Below, in pieces: positions 52,213 through 60,826 of a stretch of 64,000 nucleotides of DNA. Position 1 is the stretch's first letter. The number at the start of each line of letters is the position of its first letter. The translations under genes and the position numbers were made by a program. The notes beneath the pieces are model-generated. The model worked only from the letters and a program-made list of their open reading frames with translations, did not search any database and had not been told where the DNA came from. Where the stretch lies: the NCBI GenBank assembly GCA_963676655.2, contig CAXXKX010000002.1, forward strand, positions 1,302,001 through 1,366,000, in the 5' to 3' direction. Source of the stretch: G963676655 sp963676655. Lineage in GTDB: Bacteria > Verrucomicrobiota > Lentisphaeria > Victivallales > Victivallaceae.

Positions 52213-53793
52213 TTAGAGTTTGAATATAGCGTACGCCCCCGGCTGCATTTCCAGTTTTCCGGCGGAACAGGTCACTCCGTTATTCAATATTTCAGTGGAA
52301 ATGTTAAGTGCTATCGCCGCATCTCTGGACTGCCCTGATGGATTGACGGCGACAACATAACTTTCAGTTCCGTCGCTGCGTTCGTAAATGTAGGGCTCGC
52401 CATCTTCGCCGGCATTCAAAGTTTTATATGTCCCGGCGGATGCAAGGGCAGGGGTTTCACGCCGCAGTTTAATCATCCGGCGGGTGAAATTAAGCAGGGA
52501 CGCCGCATCCTGTTCCTGATTTTTAACCGTAGGACGGGCTGTATCCGGGTCAATCGGCAGATAAATTTGTTTTGCGTCAGCGGAGGAAAAACCGGCGTTT
52601 GCCGAGGCGTCCCACTGCATCGGGGGCCTGGCTCCGGTGCGGTTGTAGCCGCCTTCCTTGGTAACCAGGCCGGTCACGTAATCCATGCCTATTTCGTCGC
52701 CGTAATAGAGGAAAGGCACGCCCGGCATGGTAAAGATCATTGTATAAAGGCATTTGAGTTCGTCGAAAGTTCTGCCCTGGCGGATACGTCCTATATCATG
52801 GTTCCCGGTTGCCAGTGAAACGTAGCCTTTGCCGCTGGTTGCGGCCAGCTGTCCGGTCAGTTCATCGGCGAACAATTTGCAGCCGCCTTTGCCGGATTTG
52901 TCGAAATAACTTGTCTTTCCGGCAAAAGGTGAATTCGGAACCCGGTATTTCTCCGATCTGAACATGGAGGTGTAGCCTGGCAGGTTGAAGTGAACCATAA
53001 AGTCGATATGGAATCCGGCGTTGATCGCTTTGTCCGGGTGGGACCATTCCGCCACCAGAATAGCTTCGGGATACTCGCTGTCCAGCCAGGCGCGGTAGTC
53101 ATGCCACAATTCCCGGATTCCAGCTTCCGCGTCCTTGCCGCGAATCAGGGATGATGCCATATCGACCCGGAAGCCCGCCGCTCCCATATCCAGCCAGAAT
53201 TTCATGATGCTGCGCATTTCCTCTCTCACCGCCATACAGTCCGGATGATCCGGCGGCAGCTGCCATGGTTTTTCCGGGTCGGCCGGAACAAAACCGTAAT
53301 TCAGCGCCGGCTGGCAGTAGAAAAAGTTGATCATGAAATTGCCTTCGCGCTCGGCATAACCGTTGATGAATTTGTAATCCGGGTCGGATTGCGTCCAGCT
53401 TTCGGTCCAGATATAGTAGTTGGAGTATTTATTCTTTTCCGGCTTGCAGGACTCCTTGAACCACGGATGGTCGACTGAAGTATGTCCGGCGACCAGATCG
53501 AGGAGAATTTTGATGCCGCGTTTATCTGCTTCGTCAAAGAGTCGTTTCAGATCGTCATTGTTCCCGTAACGCGGCGCGACCTGTTTGAAATCGGCCACAT
53601 CATAACCGGCATCCTGGAACGGTGAAACGAAGCATGGATTAAGCCACACGGCATTGACTCCGAGGGAGGCGATATAATCAAGTTTTGCAATAATTCCGGG
53701 GATGTCGCCGATGCCGTCGCCATTCGTATCATAAAAAGTCTGAGGATAAATTTCATAGAAAACGGCATTGTCGAGCCAGGCTGGAATTGTCAT
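52213..53793 (-). CDS. GH13 alpha-amylase family glycosidase
   Basis: A 526-residue protein with AAAGGA ribosome site and no signal peptide. The GH13 regions are intact: FYEIYPQTFYDTNGDGIGD at 12-30, LLDLVAGHTSVDHPWF (98-112), GFRVDMASS with nucleophile Asp211, LVAEWSHP with acid/base Glu249, and GNHDIGR (about 333). Length and the YPQTF start fit the oligo-1,6-glucosidase/alpha-glucosidase subfamilies. The GH13 gene within a GH28-containing operon suggests a mixed glycan or maltose-type side chain. Confidence 0.93.
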   Translation of the reverse strand: MTIPAWLDNAVFYEIYPQTFYDTNGDGIGDIPGIIAKLDYIASLGVNAVWLNPCFVSPFQDAGYDVADFKQVAPRYGNNDDLKRLFDEADKRGIKILLDLVAGHTSVDHPWFKESCKPEKNKYSNYYIWTESWTQSDPDYKFINGYAEREGNFMINFFYCQPALNYGFVPADPEKPWQLPPDHPDCMAVREEMRSIMKFWLDMGAAGFRVDMASSLIRGKDAEAGIRELWHDYRAWLDSEYPEAILVAEWSHPDKAINAGFHIDFMVHFNLPGYTSMFRSEKYRVPNSPFAGKTSYFDKSGKGGCKLFADELTGQLAATSGKGYVSLATGNHDIGRIRQGRTFDELKCLYTMIFTMPGVPFLYYGDEIGMDYVTGLVTKEGGYNRTGARPPMQWDASANAGFSSADAKQIYLPIDPDTARPTVKNQEQDAASLLNFTRRMIKLRRETPALASAGTYKTLNAGEDGEPYIYERSDGTESYVVAVNPSGQSRDAAIALNISTEILNNGVTCSAGKLEMQPGAYAIFKL

Positions 53794-53815
53794 TGTGAGT
53801 CCTTTTTTGTTGGGT

Positions 53816-55108
53816 TTACTTGGTCAGAAGATTCAAATAATCGATCATAGCGCTCATCGCGTGCTGGACATAATCAATCCTGATTTCTCCGACCCTTTCA
53901 TTATATCTCTTGTTCTTCGGAGTGTTGGCAAGCGGGGTCAGGGCGCGTGGCGTACCGCCTTTCAGTAGTCCTTCCTTGTTCTGGGCATTGAGCAGAAAAT
54001 ACATTCCGGCGGCGATACTTTTGATAATGCGGTTTTTCAACAGTTTGTCTTTATCTTTGAATATTTTGTACCCGGCAATTATTCCTTCCATTCTGGTGGC
54101 GGTCGGTGAGGTCATGTCCGAGTTGTTGAAAGCGCCGTAGGTATACATGTTTTTCTTGCTGAAATTCTGAGTGTTCATGATGGATTCAAGGACTTGTTTT
54201 GCGTGATTTTCCAGTAATGCCGCTTCATTTTTCTTTAACAGGTTGCTGCCTGTTTCGAGCAGCTTCTGAGTAGCGATCAACGCCCAGTGATCGGCGGGGA
54301 CGGATTTTGCCTGTTGGCGGTTGCGGGCCAAATTCAGCAAATACTGTTTGGCAAAACGGAACCACATCGGATTTTTGTCCACTTCATAAAGACTTATCAG
54401 GCCGAGGGCGGCTTCTCCCGGATAGTAAAGGGATTGGAATTTGCTGAATTTTTTGGTGTACGGATAATATTTTGAATTTCCGGAACCATCGGGTTTCTGC
54501 ATGAAAATGAGAAATTGGCCCAATCCCTGTAATTTCTTTTTTGAAATCACGCGTTTATCAATCTTATAGAGCGGGACAAGAGCGGTCAGGGCTAGACCGG
54601 ATCCTCCAAGTTTGGCCACCGGCTGATTATCAGATGCCGCTTCTTCCGGTTTTGAGATGACTGCATAGACGCCCTTATACCCCGGAATTGGTTTGATGTA
54701 GTTCCTGATTAAATAGTTGGCGGAAAGTAATATTTTCTGTTTGACCGAAGGAGCCGGGAAGGCTTTGTAATATTCGCCAAGAGCGTATAAAGTTCCGGCG
54801 TGCCGGACCACGTTGTAGAGATTACCGGAGTATTTAACGTTTGGATTGAGGTGCTGCCGGTAAATGAAACGTCCGTTTGGCTGAATTTGTGAAAGCAGGT
54901 ATTCGCCGCTTAATAAAATATGGCGACGAACTTCCAGCTCCGATAAAGAGATATTGGGTCGTTTTCGCAGTTGTTGTGAACGTGATGTGCTTGAGACAAA
55001 CTTTTTGTTACGAGGCGGATTTTGTTTGTTTTTCGCAGAATCGTTTACGTTTGCGGCCTCTGCTCCTAATGCCATAATTAATAAGAATAAAATCAAGTAT
55101 CGCATCAT
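53816..55108 (-). CDS. Secreted alpha/alpha-toroid protein, unknown function
   Basis: A 430-residue protein with signal peptide (MMRYLILFLLIMALGAEAA), a basic low-complexity stretch (KNKQNPPRNKKF), then repeating helical hairpins: HILLSGEYLLSQIQPNGRFIY, VVRHAGTLYALGEYYKAF, LGGSGLALTALVPLY, PGEAALGLISLYE, DHWALIATQKLL. This pattern is that of six- or seven-hairpin toroids (prenyltransferase/squalene-cyclase or lanthionine-like and glycosidase toroids). It lacks a decisive catalytic motif. It is the first gene of the four-gene minus-strand operon that ends at 49016. Confidence 0.6.
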   Translation of the reverse strand: MMRYLILFLLIMALGAEAANVNDSAKNKQNPPRNKKFVSSTSRSQQLRKRPNISLSELEVRRHILLSGEYLLSQIQPNGRFIYRQHLNPNVKYSGNLYNVVRHAGTLYALGEYYKAFPAPSVKQKILLSANYLIRNYIKPIPGYKGVYAVISKPEEAASDNQPVAKLGGSGLALTALVPLYKIDKRVISKKKLQGLGQFLIFMQKPDGSGNSKYYPYTKKFSKFQSLYYPGEAALGLISLYEVDKNPMWFRFAKQYLLNLARNRQQAKSVPADHWALIATQKLLETGSNLLKKNEAALLENHAKQVLESIMNTQNFSKKNMYTYGAFNNSDMTSPTATRMEGIIAGYKIFKDKDKLLKNRIIKSIAAGMYFLLNAQNKEGLLKGGTPRALTPLANTPKNKRYNERVGEIRIDYVQHAMSAMIDYLNLLTK

Positions 55109-55330
55109 TATTTCCTTTCATGTTAAGCATTGTTGCATAAATAAACATATTAATTAATCGCGGTCTCTAATCTCAAGTCGAAGCATGTAAAACAATATAA
55201 AAATATGCATGACCGCATAATTAAATAATCTAACCTGAAAATCCAACTTCGCAAACAATAAAAGAGAAAATTTTTCATATCCTGATAATTTATAGGCGCT
55301 TGAAAATTATTATAATTATTAATTTATGGA

Positions 55331-55366
55331 TTGATAATATTTTTTATTGGTGTATATTTGGTATAC
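55331..55366 (+). promoter_or_regulatory. Promoter with overlapping palindrome, GH39/5-like gene
   Basis: TTGATA (55331-55336), 16 bp, TATATT (55353-55358). A palindrome GTATA-TTTGG-TATAC (55352-55366) overlaps the -10 box, a possible operator. The rest of 55109-55412 is AT-rich with no gene. Confidence 0.5.
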
Positions 55367-55412
55367 ATTGAAATATGAACCAGTGTATTATTTGAACATG
55401 CAGGAAAAAAAC

Positions 55413-56810
55413 ATGAAAAAAATCGGATCAATTAAGCTGAAGAACGCTGATGAAATAGATAAATCGCCGTTTTGCATCGGGTGTGAAACCCTCGACCGGG
55501 AATTGTGGAATCCGTCTGAAGTATATCCGTATCTGGGGGAATTGCCGATAAAGCATGCCCGGCTGCAGTCCGGCTGGAGTCGTTGTGAAAAAGAAAAAGG
55601 CGTGTATGATTTCGGCTGGCTGGATGACAGCATTGATGGTTTGCTTGAGCAAGGCATTACTCCGTTCCTGAATATTGGTTATGGCAATTACCTCTATGCG
55701 CCGATGCGTGAGGACCGGATTGGCTCCCACCCGATGTATGATGAAGAATACATGGAGGCCTGGTTGAAATTCGTGGCTGAATTGTGTAAGCGCTACTCGA
55801 AAAAGGTATCGGCGTTTGAAATCTGGAATGAACCGAATATTTCCGTGTTCTGGCAGCCGGATAAGGTTGATCCGCAAAAATACGCGAAACTGTTTGAGAA
55901 GACTGCGGCGCTGATTCGCGAACTGGCTCCGGAATTGAAGATTGTCGGCGGAGTACTTGCCGGTTTTGACTTTGAGTTTATCACGCCGTTTTTGAAAGCT
56001 GATGCCGATTTGAGTAATATGGACGCGTTCTCATTTCATCCTTACAGGGTTGATCCGAATCGTTTTTACCGGAAGCAGCTTGGCGCGTTGAAGTCTTTGG
56101 CTGAAAAATACGGCCCTCCGGGAATGACGCTGTGGCAGGCGGAATTCGGCTGTCCTTCATCCACCGGCAGTTCCGGTTACGATGGCGGCAATGTGCAATA
56201 TACGGAAAATATTCAGGCCAAGGTTCTATTGCGGAAATTGCTGGAGGATTGCGGCGAAGGATTGGAGCTGAGTGAATGGTTCCTTGCGGTGGATTTGCAC
56301 GATTATCCGAAAGGCTCCGGCCGGGTTAATACCAAAGGTATTTTGAAAGCCAAACCGGAGGTGGCCCCAAAAGTTGCGTTCAATGCCTTGCGAAATCTTG
56401 GATCAGTAATCAATGGCGACATTTCCGCCTTGATCCATACTACTTACTGTGTTGACAAGTCACTTGAAGTAAATGATGACCTGCTGTATAAAATTTTTCG
56501 GGCCGCCGAACCCGAACTGAGCGAAGTTTTCGCTGTCGGACTGAAAGTGAACGGCAGCAATATGGTCGCTTACTGGAGTACCGGCAGTCTTGATGACCAG
56601 TGCAAGTTTGACAAATTCCATCTGATTCATTTAGAGTGTGAAGGTTATATGTTTTCGGACCCGGTGTTGTGTGACCTGCTGACTGGTGATATTTATGAAT
56701 TGCCTGCAGATACGTTCAAACGTATGGGCCGGGATTCATGGAACGTCTTTAAGGATATGCCTCTGACGGATTACCCGCTGCTGGTTGTTGAAAGAAATAT
56801 TGTTTTATAA
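55413..56810 (+). CDS. Clan GH-A glycosidase (GH39/GH5-like)
   Basis: About 465 residues from ATG 55413; upstream in-frame ATGs at 55347 and 55398 lack ribosome sites, while AGGA precedes 55413. The clan A retaining-glycosidase pair is visible: acid/base Glu about 140 in FEIWNEPN and nucleophile Glu about 244 in LWQAEFG. GVYDFGWLDDSIDGLLEQG is the usual GH39/GH5 N-terminal block. No signal peptide. Likely hydrolyses plant-type beta-linked oligosaccharides; xylosidase is one option. Convergent with the AraC gene (24-bp gap). Confidence 0.82.
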   Translation: MKKIGSIKLKNADEIDKSPFCIGCETLDRELWNPSEVYPYLGELPIKHARLQSGWSRCEKEKGVYDFGWLDDSIDGLLEQGITPFLNIGYGNYLYAPMREDRIGSHPMYDEEYMEAWLKFVAELCKRYSKKVSAFEIWNEPNISVFWQPDKVDPQKYAKLFEKTAALIRELAPELKIVGGVLAGFDFEFITPFLKADADLSNMDAFSFHPYRVDPNRFYRKQLGALKSLAEKYGPPGMTLWQAEFGCPSSTGSSGYDGGNVQYTENIQAKVLLRKLLEDCGEGLELSEWFLAVDLHDYPKGSGRVNTKGILKAKPEVAPKVAFNALRNLGSVINGDISALIHTTYCVDKSLEVNDDLLYKIFRAAEPELSEVFAVGLKVNGSNMVAYWSTGSLDDQCKFDKFHLIHLECEGYMFSDPVLCDLLTGDIYELPADTFKRMGRDSWNVFKDMPLTDYPLLVVERNIVL

Positions 56811-56834
56811 TTTTACTGGTAAAAGCGACGCCGA

Positions 56835-57707
56835 TTACTGGTCACTGCGCAATGAGTTTTCCTGACGGAATTTGTTCGGGGTGTGCCCGACCATTTTTGT
56901 GAATATCTTGCAAAAGTGATTGCTGTCGCAGAAACCGCATTCCAGCGCAATCTTGCTGATTTGCTTATCGGAGTTCAGCAGCATTTCCGTTGCCCGCTGA
57001 ACTCTGATATGGCGCAGATATTCATTCGGACTGACACTGAAAACGTTCCGGAAGTGTCTGAAAAGATTTCTTTCAGACATTTTCGCGGCTCTCGTTAAAT
57101 CTGCCGTGGTAATTTTTTCCGCGTAGTGGCGGTCCATGTAATTGATTACCTCATTGAGGGCAAAATTGAATTTCTTTACCGGACTGACGCTTTTATCGCA
57201 GCGTCCGAGGTAGACGATTATCTCCATAAAAATAGCCAGAATCAAAACCTGTTTGCCCGGACGCAAATGTCTTACTTCGTAATCGAGCTTTCGGGTTAAC
57301 TCATAGATTGGTTCAATATCTTCATCCGCAATCCTGACCACCGGTGCCAAGGTTTCCGGCCCGGTCGGGAATTTTGCGGGAAACAGCTTCAACATCAAAG
57401 GCAAGCCGCAGCTTTCAAGCGCGGGCAGGGGCATTCCGGCGTCATAAATAATATTTGTCATTGCCATATCTTCCGCCTGATCGTAGGCGTGGCCGTAACC
57501 GGGATGGATGATTAGAACGTCTCCGGTTTTTAATGGAAAAGTTTCATTGCCGATGCAATGGATTGCGCTGCCGGAGGTGACTATTGCTATTTCCGAGAAT
57601 TCATGATCGTGGATATCCATATTGGCGCTGGTTCCGGTCGGCATGAACTTTACGCCAATCGGGAAACCTGATTTATCCCTGAAGTGCGAGTATTTGTAGG
57701 TGATCAT
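56835..57707 (-). CDS. AraC family transcriptional regulator
   Basis: A 290-residue regulator. The N-terminal cupin shows HDHEFSEIAIVTSGSAIH and GDVLIIHPGYGHAY (about 30-80). The C-terminal AraC domain has two helix-turn-helix units (LTRAAKMSERNLFRHFRNVF and ISKIALECGFCDSNHFCKIF) and ends GHTPNKFR. Divergent from a LacI gene; both are probably sugar sensors. The promoter is near-consensus with a flanking direct repeat. Confidence 0.93.
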   Translation of the reverse strand: MITYKYSHFRDKSGFPIGVKFMPTGTSANMDIHDHEFSEIAIVTSGSAIHCIGNETFPLKTGDVLIIHPGYGHAYDQAEDMAMTNIIYDAGMPLPALESCGLPLMLKLFPAKFPTGPETLAPVVRIADEDIEPIYELTRKLDYEVRHLRPGKQVLILAIFMEIIVYLGRCDKSVSPVKKFNFALNEVINYMDRHYAEKITTADLTRAAKMSERNLFRHFRNVFSVSPNEYLRHIRVQRATEMLLNSDKQISKIALECGFCDSNHFCKIFTKMVGHTPNKFRQENSLRSDQ

Positions 57708-57723
57708 CTTTAAATCTCTGTTT

Positions 57724-57760
57724 TTGGCAGAAATATACCATTATTTGGCGGTGTTGTCAA
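57724..57760 (-). promoter_or_regulatory. Promoter and direct repeat of the AraC gene
   Basis: Minus strand: TTGACA (complement of 57755-57760), 17 bp, TATATT (complement of 57732-57737). TTTGGC(A/G)G occurs at 57723-57730 and 57744-57751, 21 bp apart in the same orientation, the typical two-turn spacing of AraC half-sites. Confidence 0.7.
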
Positions 57761-57894
57761 GGTTTTTTGCCGTTTGTCGTGGTAGAATATAAATGTATCG
57801 CAAATTATTGATGTTTTTGCTTGGCAGAATAACATTATTTAACAATGCCTTAATAAAGTTTACTCAATTCTAATGAAGATCAAAAAAAATACAC

Positions 57895-57947
57895 TTGCTT
57901 TTATCGATTTGATGTTGTATAATAAAGTTATGTTAACATGTTACCAT
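57895..57947 (+). promoter_or_regulatory. Promoter and operator of the LacI-headed operon
   Basis: TTGCTT (57895-57900), 17 bp, TATAAT (57918-57923). Seven bases later lies an 18-bp palindrome with one mismatched pair, ATGTTAACATGTTACCAT (57930-57947), core TAACATGTTA, placed around the expected transcription start. This is a plausible LacI-family operator. Confidence 0.75.
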
Positions 57948-57968
57948 AACTGAGAAATTCAGAATATT

Positions 57969-59021
57969 ATGACTGTTCAGAAAGTAAAAAAAGTAAATAT
58001 CCGGGAAGTGGCCAGAGTGGCCGGAACCTCTGTCGCATCTGTTTCCCGCGCCCTGCGGGATACGCCGTCGCCAAACTTGTCAGCCGCGCAGCGAGCGCAC
58101 ATTTTGAAAGTGTGCGAAAAGCTCCAATATTATCCGAACGAGCATACCCGGCGCATGTTTTCCAAGCGTTCCAATACCATTGCGCTTTATTTCCCGTCGT
58201 TCGGCCCGATGGAGGACTTTTATGAAAGCAATATCATTGACGTCAACTTCGGGGCATGTATGCAGGGGATTCACAAAACGCTGACTGACCATTCGATGCA
58301 GTTGCTGCTTTCCGAGGCATCAGATGCTTTCCTTGCAACCAAGGAGCATTTGAAGATGATTCGCGGCAAGATGGTTGACGGAATAATTATTTGGGGTGTG
58401 ACGGCGTATGATAACTATGTTCATGAATTGATGAAGGAAAATATTCCGCTGGTTATGGTTCAGAATGAAAAGGCGGACTGTAATTGCACTAAAGTTATTG
58501 CCGATGATTACGGCGGGATGCTGGCGATGATTGATCAAATCGCCGCGGCCGGGCATCGGAATATCTCGGTTACCCGGGCGACGACGACATCGTCCGCCGG
58601 TGCGGAACGTATGCGCGGCATAATTGACGGTTTGGCCCGGCACCAACTGGAGCCGGTTTATATTACTGAACAAAGCGGCTTCGGTCACCGTTTCGGTCTG
58701 GCGGCGGCTGAGGAAATCCTGACAAAACGACCGGATACCACTTGTATTATAGCTTCCAACGATATGGCGGCCTGGGGATGTATCGAATACGCGAGAAGTC
58801 GCGATCTCAATGTGCCGGATGATATCTCCATCGCCGGAGCTGACGGTTTGAAGTTCCCGGGTGAAATGGTGGTGAGTTCTTATTTTTCACCTTCATTTGA
58901 ATTGGGGAAATTGGGCGCGGAATATCTTTTGAAGTTGATCAACGGAGAGAAGGTCGTCGAACGCGTTTGTTTGCCGACAACCCCGATATTTGGTAACACG
59001 ATAGGAAAAAAACATGGTTAA
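57969..59021 (+). CDS. LacI family transcriptional regulator
   Basis: A 350-residue regulator with the standard LacI helix-turn-helix (NIREVARVAGTSVASVSRAL, about 9-28), hinge, and sensor domain (FGPMEDFYESNIID, DGIIIWGV, CIIASNDMAAWGCIEYAR, DDISIAGADGLKFPGEMV). Its last 8 bp overlap the sugar isomerase/epimerase gene, so it is the first gene of an operon with that gene and perhaps the pseudopilin and esterases downstream. The palindrome at 57930-57947 suggests autorepression. Confidence 0.95.
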   Translation: MTVQKVKKVNIREVARVAGTSVASVSRALRDTPSPNLSAAQRAHILKVCEKLQYYPNEHTRRMFSKRSNTIALYFPSFGPMEDFYESNIIDVNFGACMQGIHKTLTDHSMQLLLSEASDAFLATKEHLKMIRGKMVDGIIIWGVTAYDNYVHELMKENIPLVMVQNEKADCNCTKVIADDYGGMLAMIDQIAAAGHRNISVTRATTTSSAGAERMRGIIDGLARHQLEPVYITEQSGFGHRFGLAAAEEILTKRPDTTCIIASNDMAAWGCIEYARSRDLNVPDDISIAGADGLKFPGEMVVSSYFSPSFELGKLGAEYLLKLINGEKVVERVCLPTTPIFGNTIGKKHG

Positions 59022-59982
59022 CAAGCATTTCCAACTGTCATACATGGTCAATACGGTCAGTTGGGACGGTAAGGTGATCAGTCAATGTAAAGAGGCTGAT
59101 ATTGAGGCGGATCTGGATTTATTGAAATCGCTGGGCATTGACCGGGTTATGCTGTCCGGCTACCAGCTGGAGGAACGGGCCGATTTCGATATGGATGCCG
59201 GCGCTAAACGGATCGGCGATCTGCTGGCGGCTCGCGGTATGCGGGCGTCCCAGCACCACGGCCTTGCTTCGACATTTTCTCCTGTCGGGGAATCTCAGAC
59301 GGAGGTTTGTGAAAAGCTGAAGCGGTGTGTTGAGCTGACTGCTATGCTTAATGCCGACAATCTGGTCCTGCATGCCGGTAGAATATCCGGGCGGCATGAT
59401 ACTGCCGACAGCGTTTGCGAACGGTATCTGGAGCAGGCCGCGAAACATGGTGTTGACGCGGTTATCGAGGTAAGTGCCGACAATATTCGTTATGCCGGGG
59501 AAATCGCGGCAAAATACAATGTCAATATCGCGCTCGAAAACCTGGATAAGTTTGAACCTTTAAGCAATATGGAACTGTTGCCGAAACTGGTCGATGCAAT
59601 TGGTTTGGATAACGTCGGCTACTGTCTGGATTCCGGTCATGCGCATGTTTGCGGCGTGAATCCGGTTGACTGGATAAAAATTATGGATAAAAAATTATTC
59701 ACTACGCATTTCCATGATAACCGGGGATGTCCGGAATGGGTCACTAAAGCTGAAAGTTTTATCAGGCCGAGCGGAATTGACGAACACATGCCGCCGGGCT
59801 TCGGGACTATCAGTTGGCTTGACGTCATTAATGCGTTGCGGGATATTGATTTTGCTCACACTGTTACATTTGAGTCCGGGCCCTGGCCGATGGACGATCG
59901 AAAAAAAGGATTTCTCCATGCCATCAACTACTGGCGTACCGCCGAAGTTCTGGCCTGGGATAAATATGAGGCGAAAACATAA
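59014..59982 (+). CDS. Sugar phosphate isomerase/epimerase (xylose isomerase-like TIM barrel)
   Basis: A 322-residue AP-endonuclease-2-type TIM barrel. Metal and substrate positions follow the family: ASQHHGLAS, NLVLHAGRISG, IALENLDKFE (metal Glu), CLDSGHAHVCG (Asp/His), TTHFHDNRG, and HTVTFESGPWP (second Glu). Cytoplasmic. It overlaps the LacI gene by 8 bp and has an AGGA site within it, so co-translation is likely. A pseudopilin gene starts 20 bp later. Confidence 0.9.
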   Translation: MVNKHFQLSYMVNTVSWDGKVISQCKEADIEADLDLLKSLGIDRVMLSGYQLEERADFDMDAGAKRIGDLLAARGMRASQHHGLASTFSPVGESQTEVCEKLKRCVELTAMLNADNLVLHAGRISGRHDTADSVCERYLEQAAKHGVDAVIEVSADNIRYAGEIAAKYNVNIALENLDKFEPLSNMELLPKLVDAIGLDNVGYCLDSGHAHVCGVNPVDWIKIMDKKLFTTHFHDNRGCPEWVTKAESFIRPSGIDEHMPPGFGTISWLDVINALRDIDFAHTVTFESGPWPMDDRKKGFLHAINYWRTAEVLAWDKYEAKT

Positions 59983-60002
59983 CTGAATCAGGGAGTAAAG
60001 TA

Positions 60003-60707
60003 ATGAACAGAAAAGTCAGAGGAAGAAGTTTTACGTTGATAGAACTTCTGGTGGTGATCGCGATTATTGCGATTTTAGCTTCGATGTTGCTGCCGGCTTT
60101 GAATAAAGCCCGTGATAAAGCAAAAGCAATCAAATGTACGAATAACCTCAAGCAGATATCCATGGGGATTGTTTTGTACACACAGGTGAGTGACGACTTT
60201 TTACCGTCATACGACTACCAGCAGGGCTCACAGCGTTTCTGGTGGGGGAATGCCGCCAATATGATCAACGCGGAAATTACCGATTACAGCAAATTCGCTG
60301 CGATGAAACCTAAATTCTTCATTTGTCCTTCATTGGTTGATTACGGTTGGGGAGCGCAGGATCTGTCTTACGGTTATAATACCTATCTGGGATATTTCCG
60401 TTACGTAACCACCGGCATCAATCGAAAATGCAAAGTGACGCAGATCAAACGAGCCAGCCAGATAATCATGAATGCCGATGGAGATGGAGACCATAAGTTT
60501 GACTCATATATCGATTCGTCTTACTACATAGTTGGAGATCGTCACGACGGCAGGTCGCCAATTGCGTATGTTGACGGTCATTGTGTGCCTAAGAAACGTT
60601 ATGAGGTATGCAGATACGGGGCGTTACCGGCGGATAACAGCGGAGTGGCTCCGGACTCGACTGAAATGCAAAAAATCTGGGGCAAGGACAAGTGGCTCAC
60701 TAACTGA
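60003..60707 (+). CDS. Pseudopilin of the LacI operon, H-X9-DG type
   Basis: A 234-residue pseudopilin with GGGAG upstream. Prepilin helix starts FTLIELLVV at residue 11 with Ser in place of the usual Gly before it. Then LPALNKARDKAKAIKCTNNLKQI, a FICPS site, YGYNTYLGYFR, and H-X9-DG (RHDGRSPIAYVDGH). It lies between a cytoplasmic isomerase and two secreted esterase-like proteins. Confidence 0.92.
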   Translation: MNRKVRGRSFTLIELLVVIAIIAILASMLLPALNKARDKAKAIKCTNNLKQISMGIVLYTQVSDDFLPSYDYQQGSQRFWWGNAANMINAEITDYSKFAAMKPKFFICPSLVDYGWGAQDLSYGYNTYLGYFRYVTTGINRKCKVTQIKRASQIIMNADGDGDHKFDSYIDSSYYIVGDRHDGRSPIAYVDGHCVPKKRYEVCRYGALPADNSGVAPDSTEMQKIWGKDKWLTN

Positions 60708-60826
60708 AAATCATATATCAGTCAACTATCATCGAAATATTTAAGTTAAAAACATATAATCTGCGCGAACCAAGTAGCGTGGAAAAGGGGTTTACCGCCC
60801 GGCAGCCGGGGAAGTAAGTGGAAGTT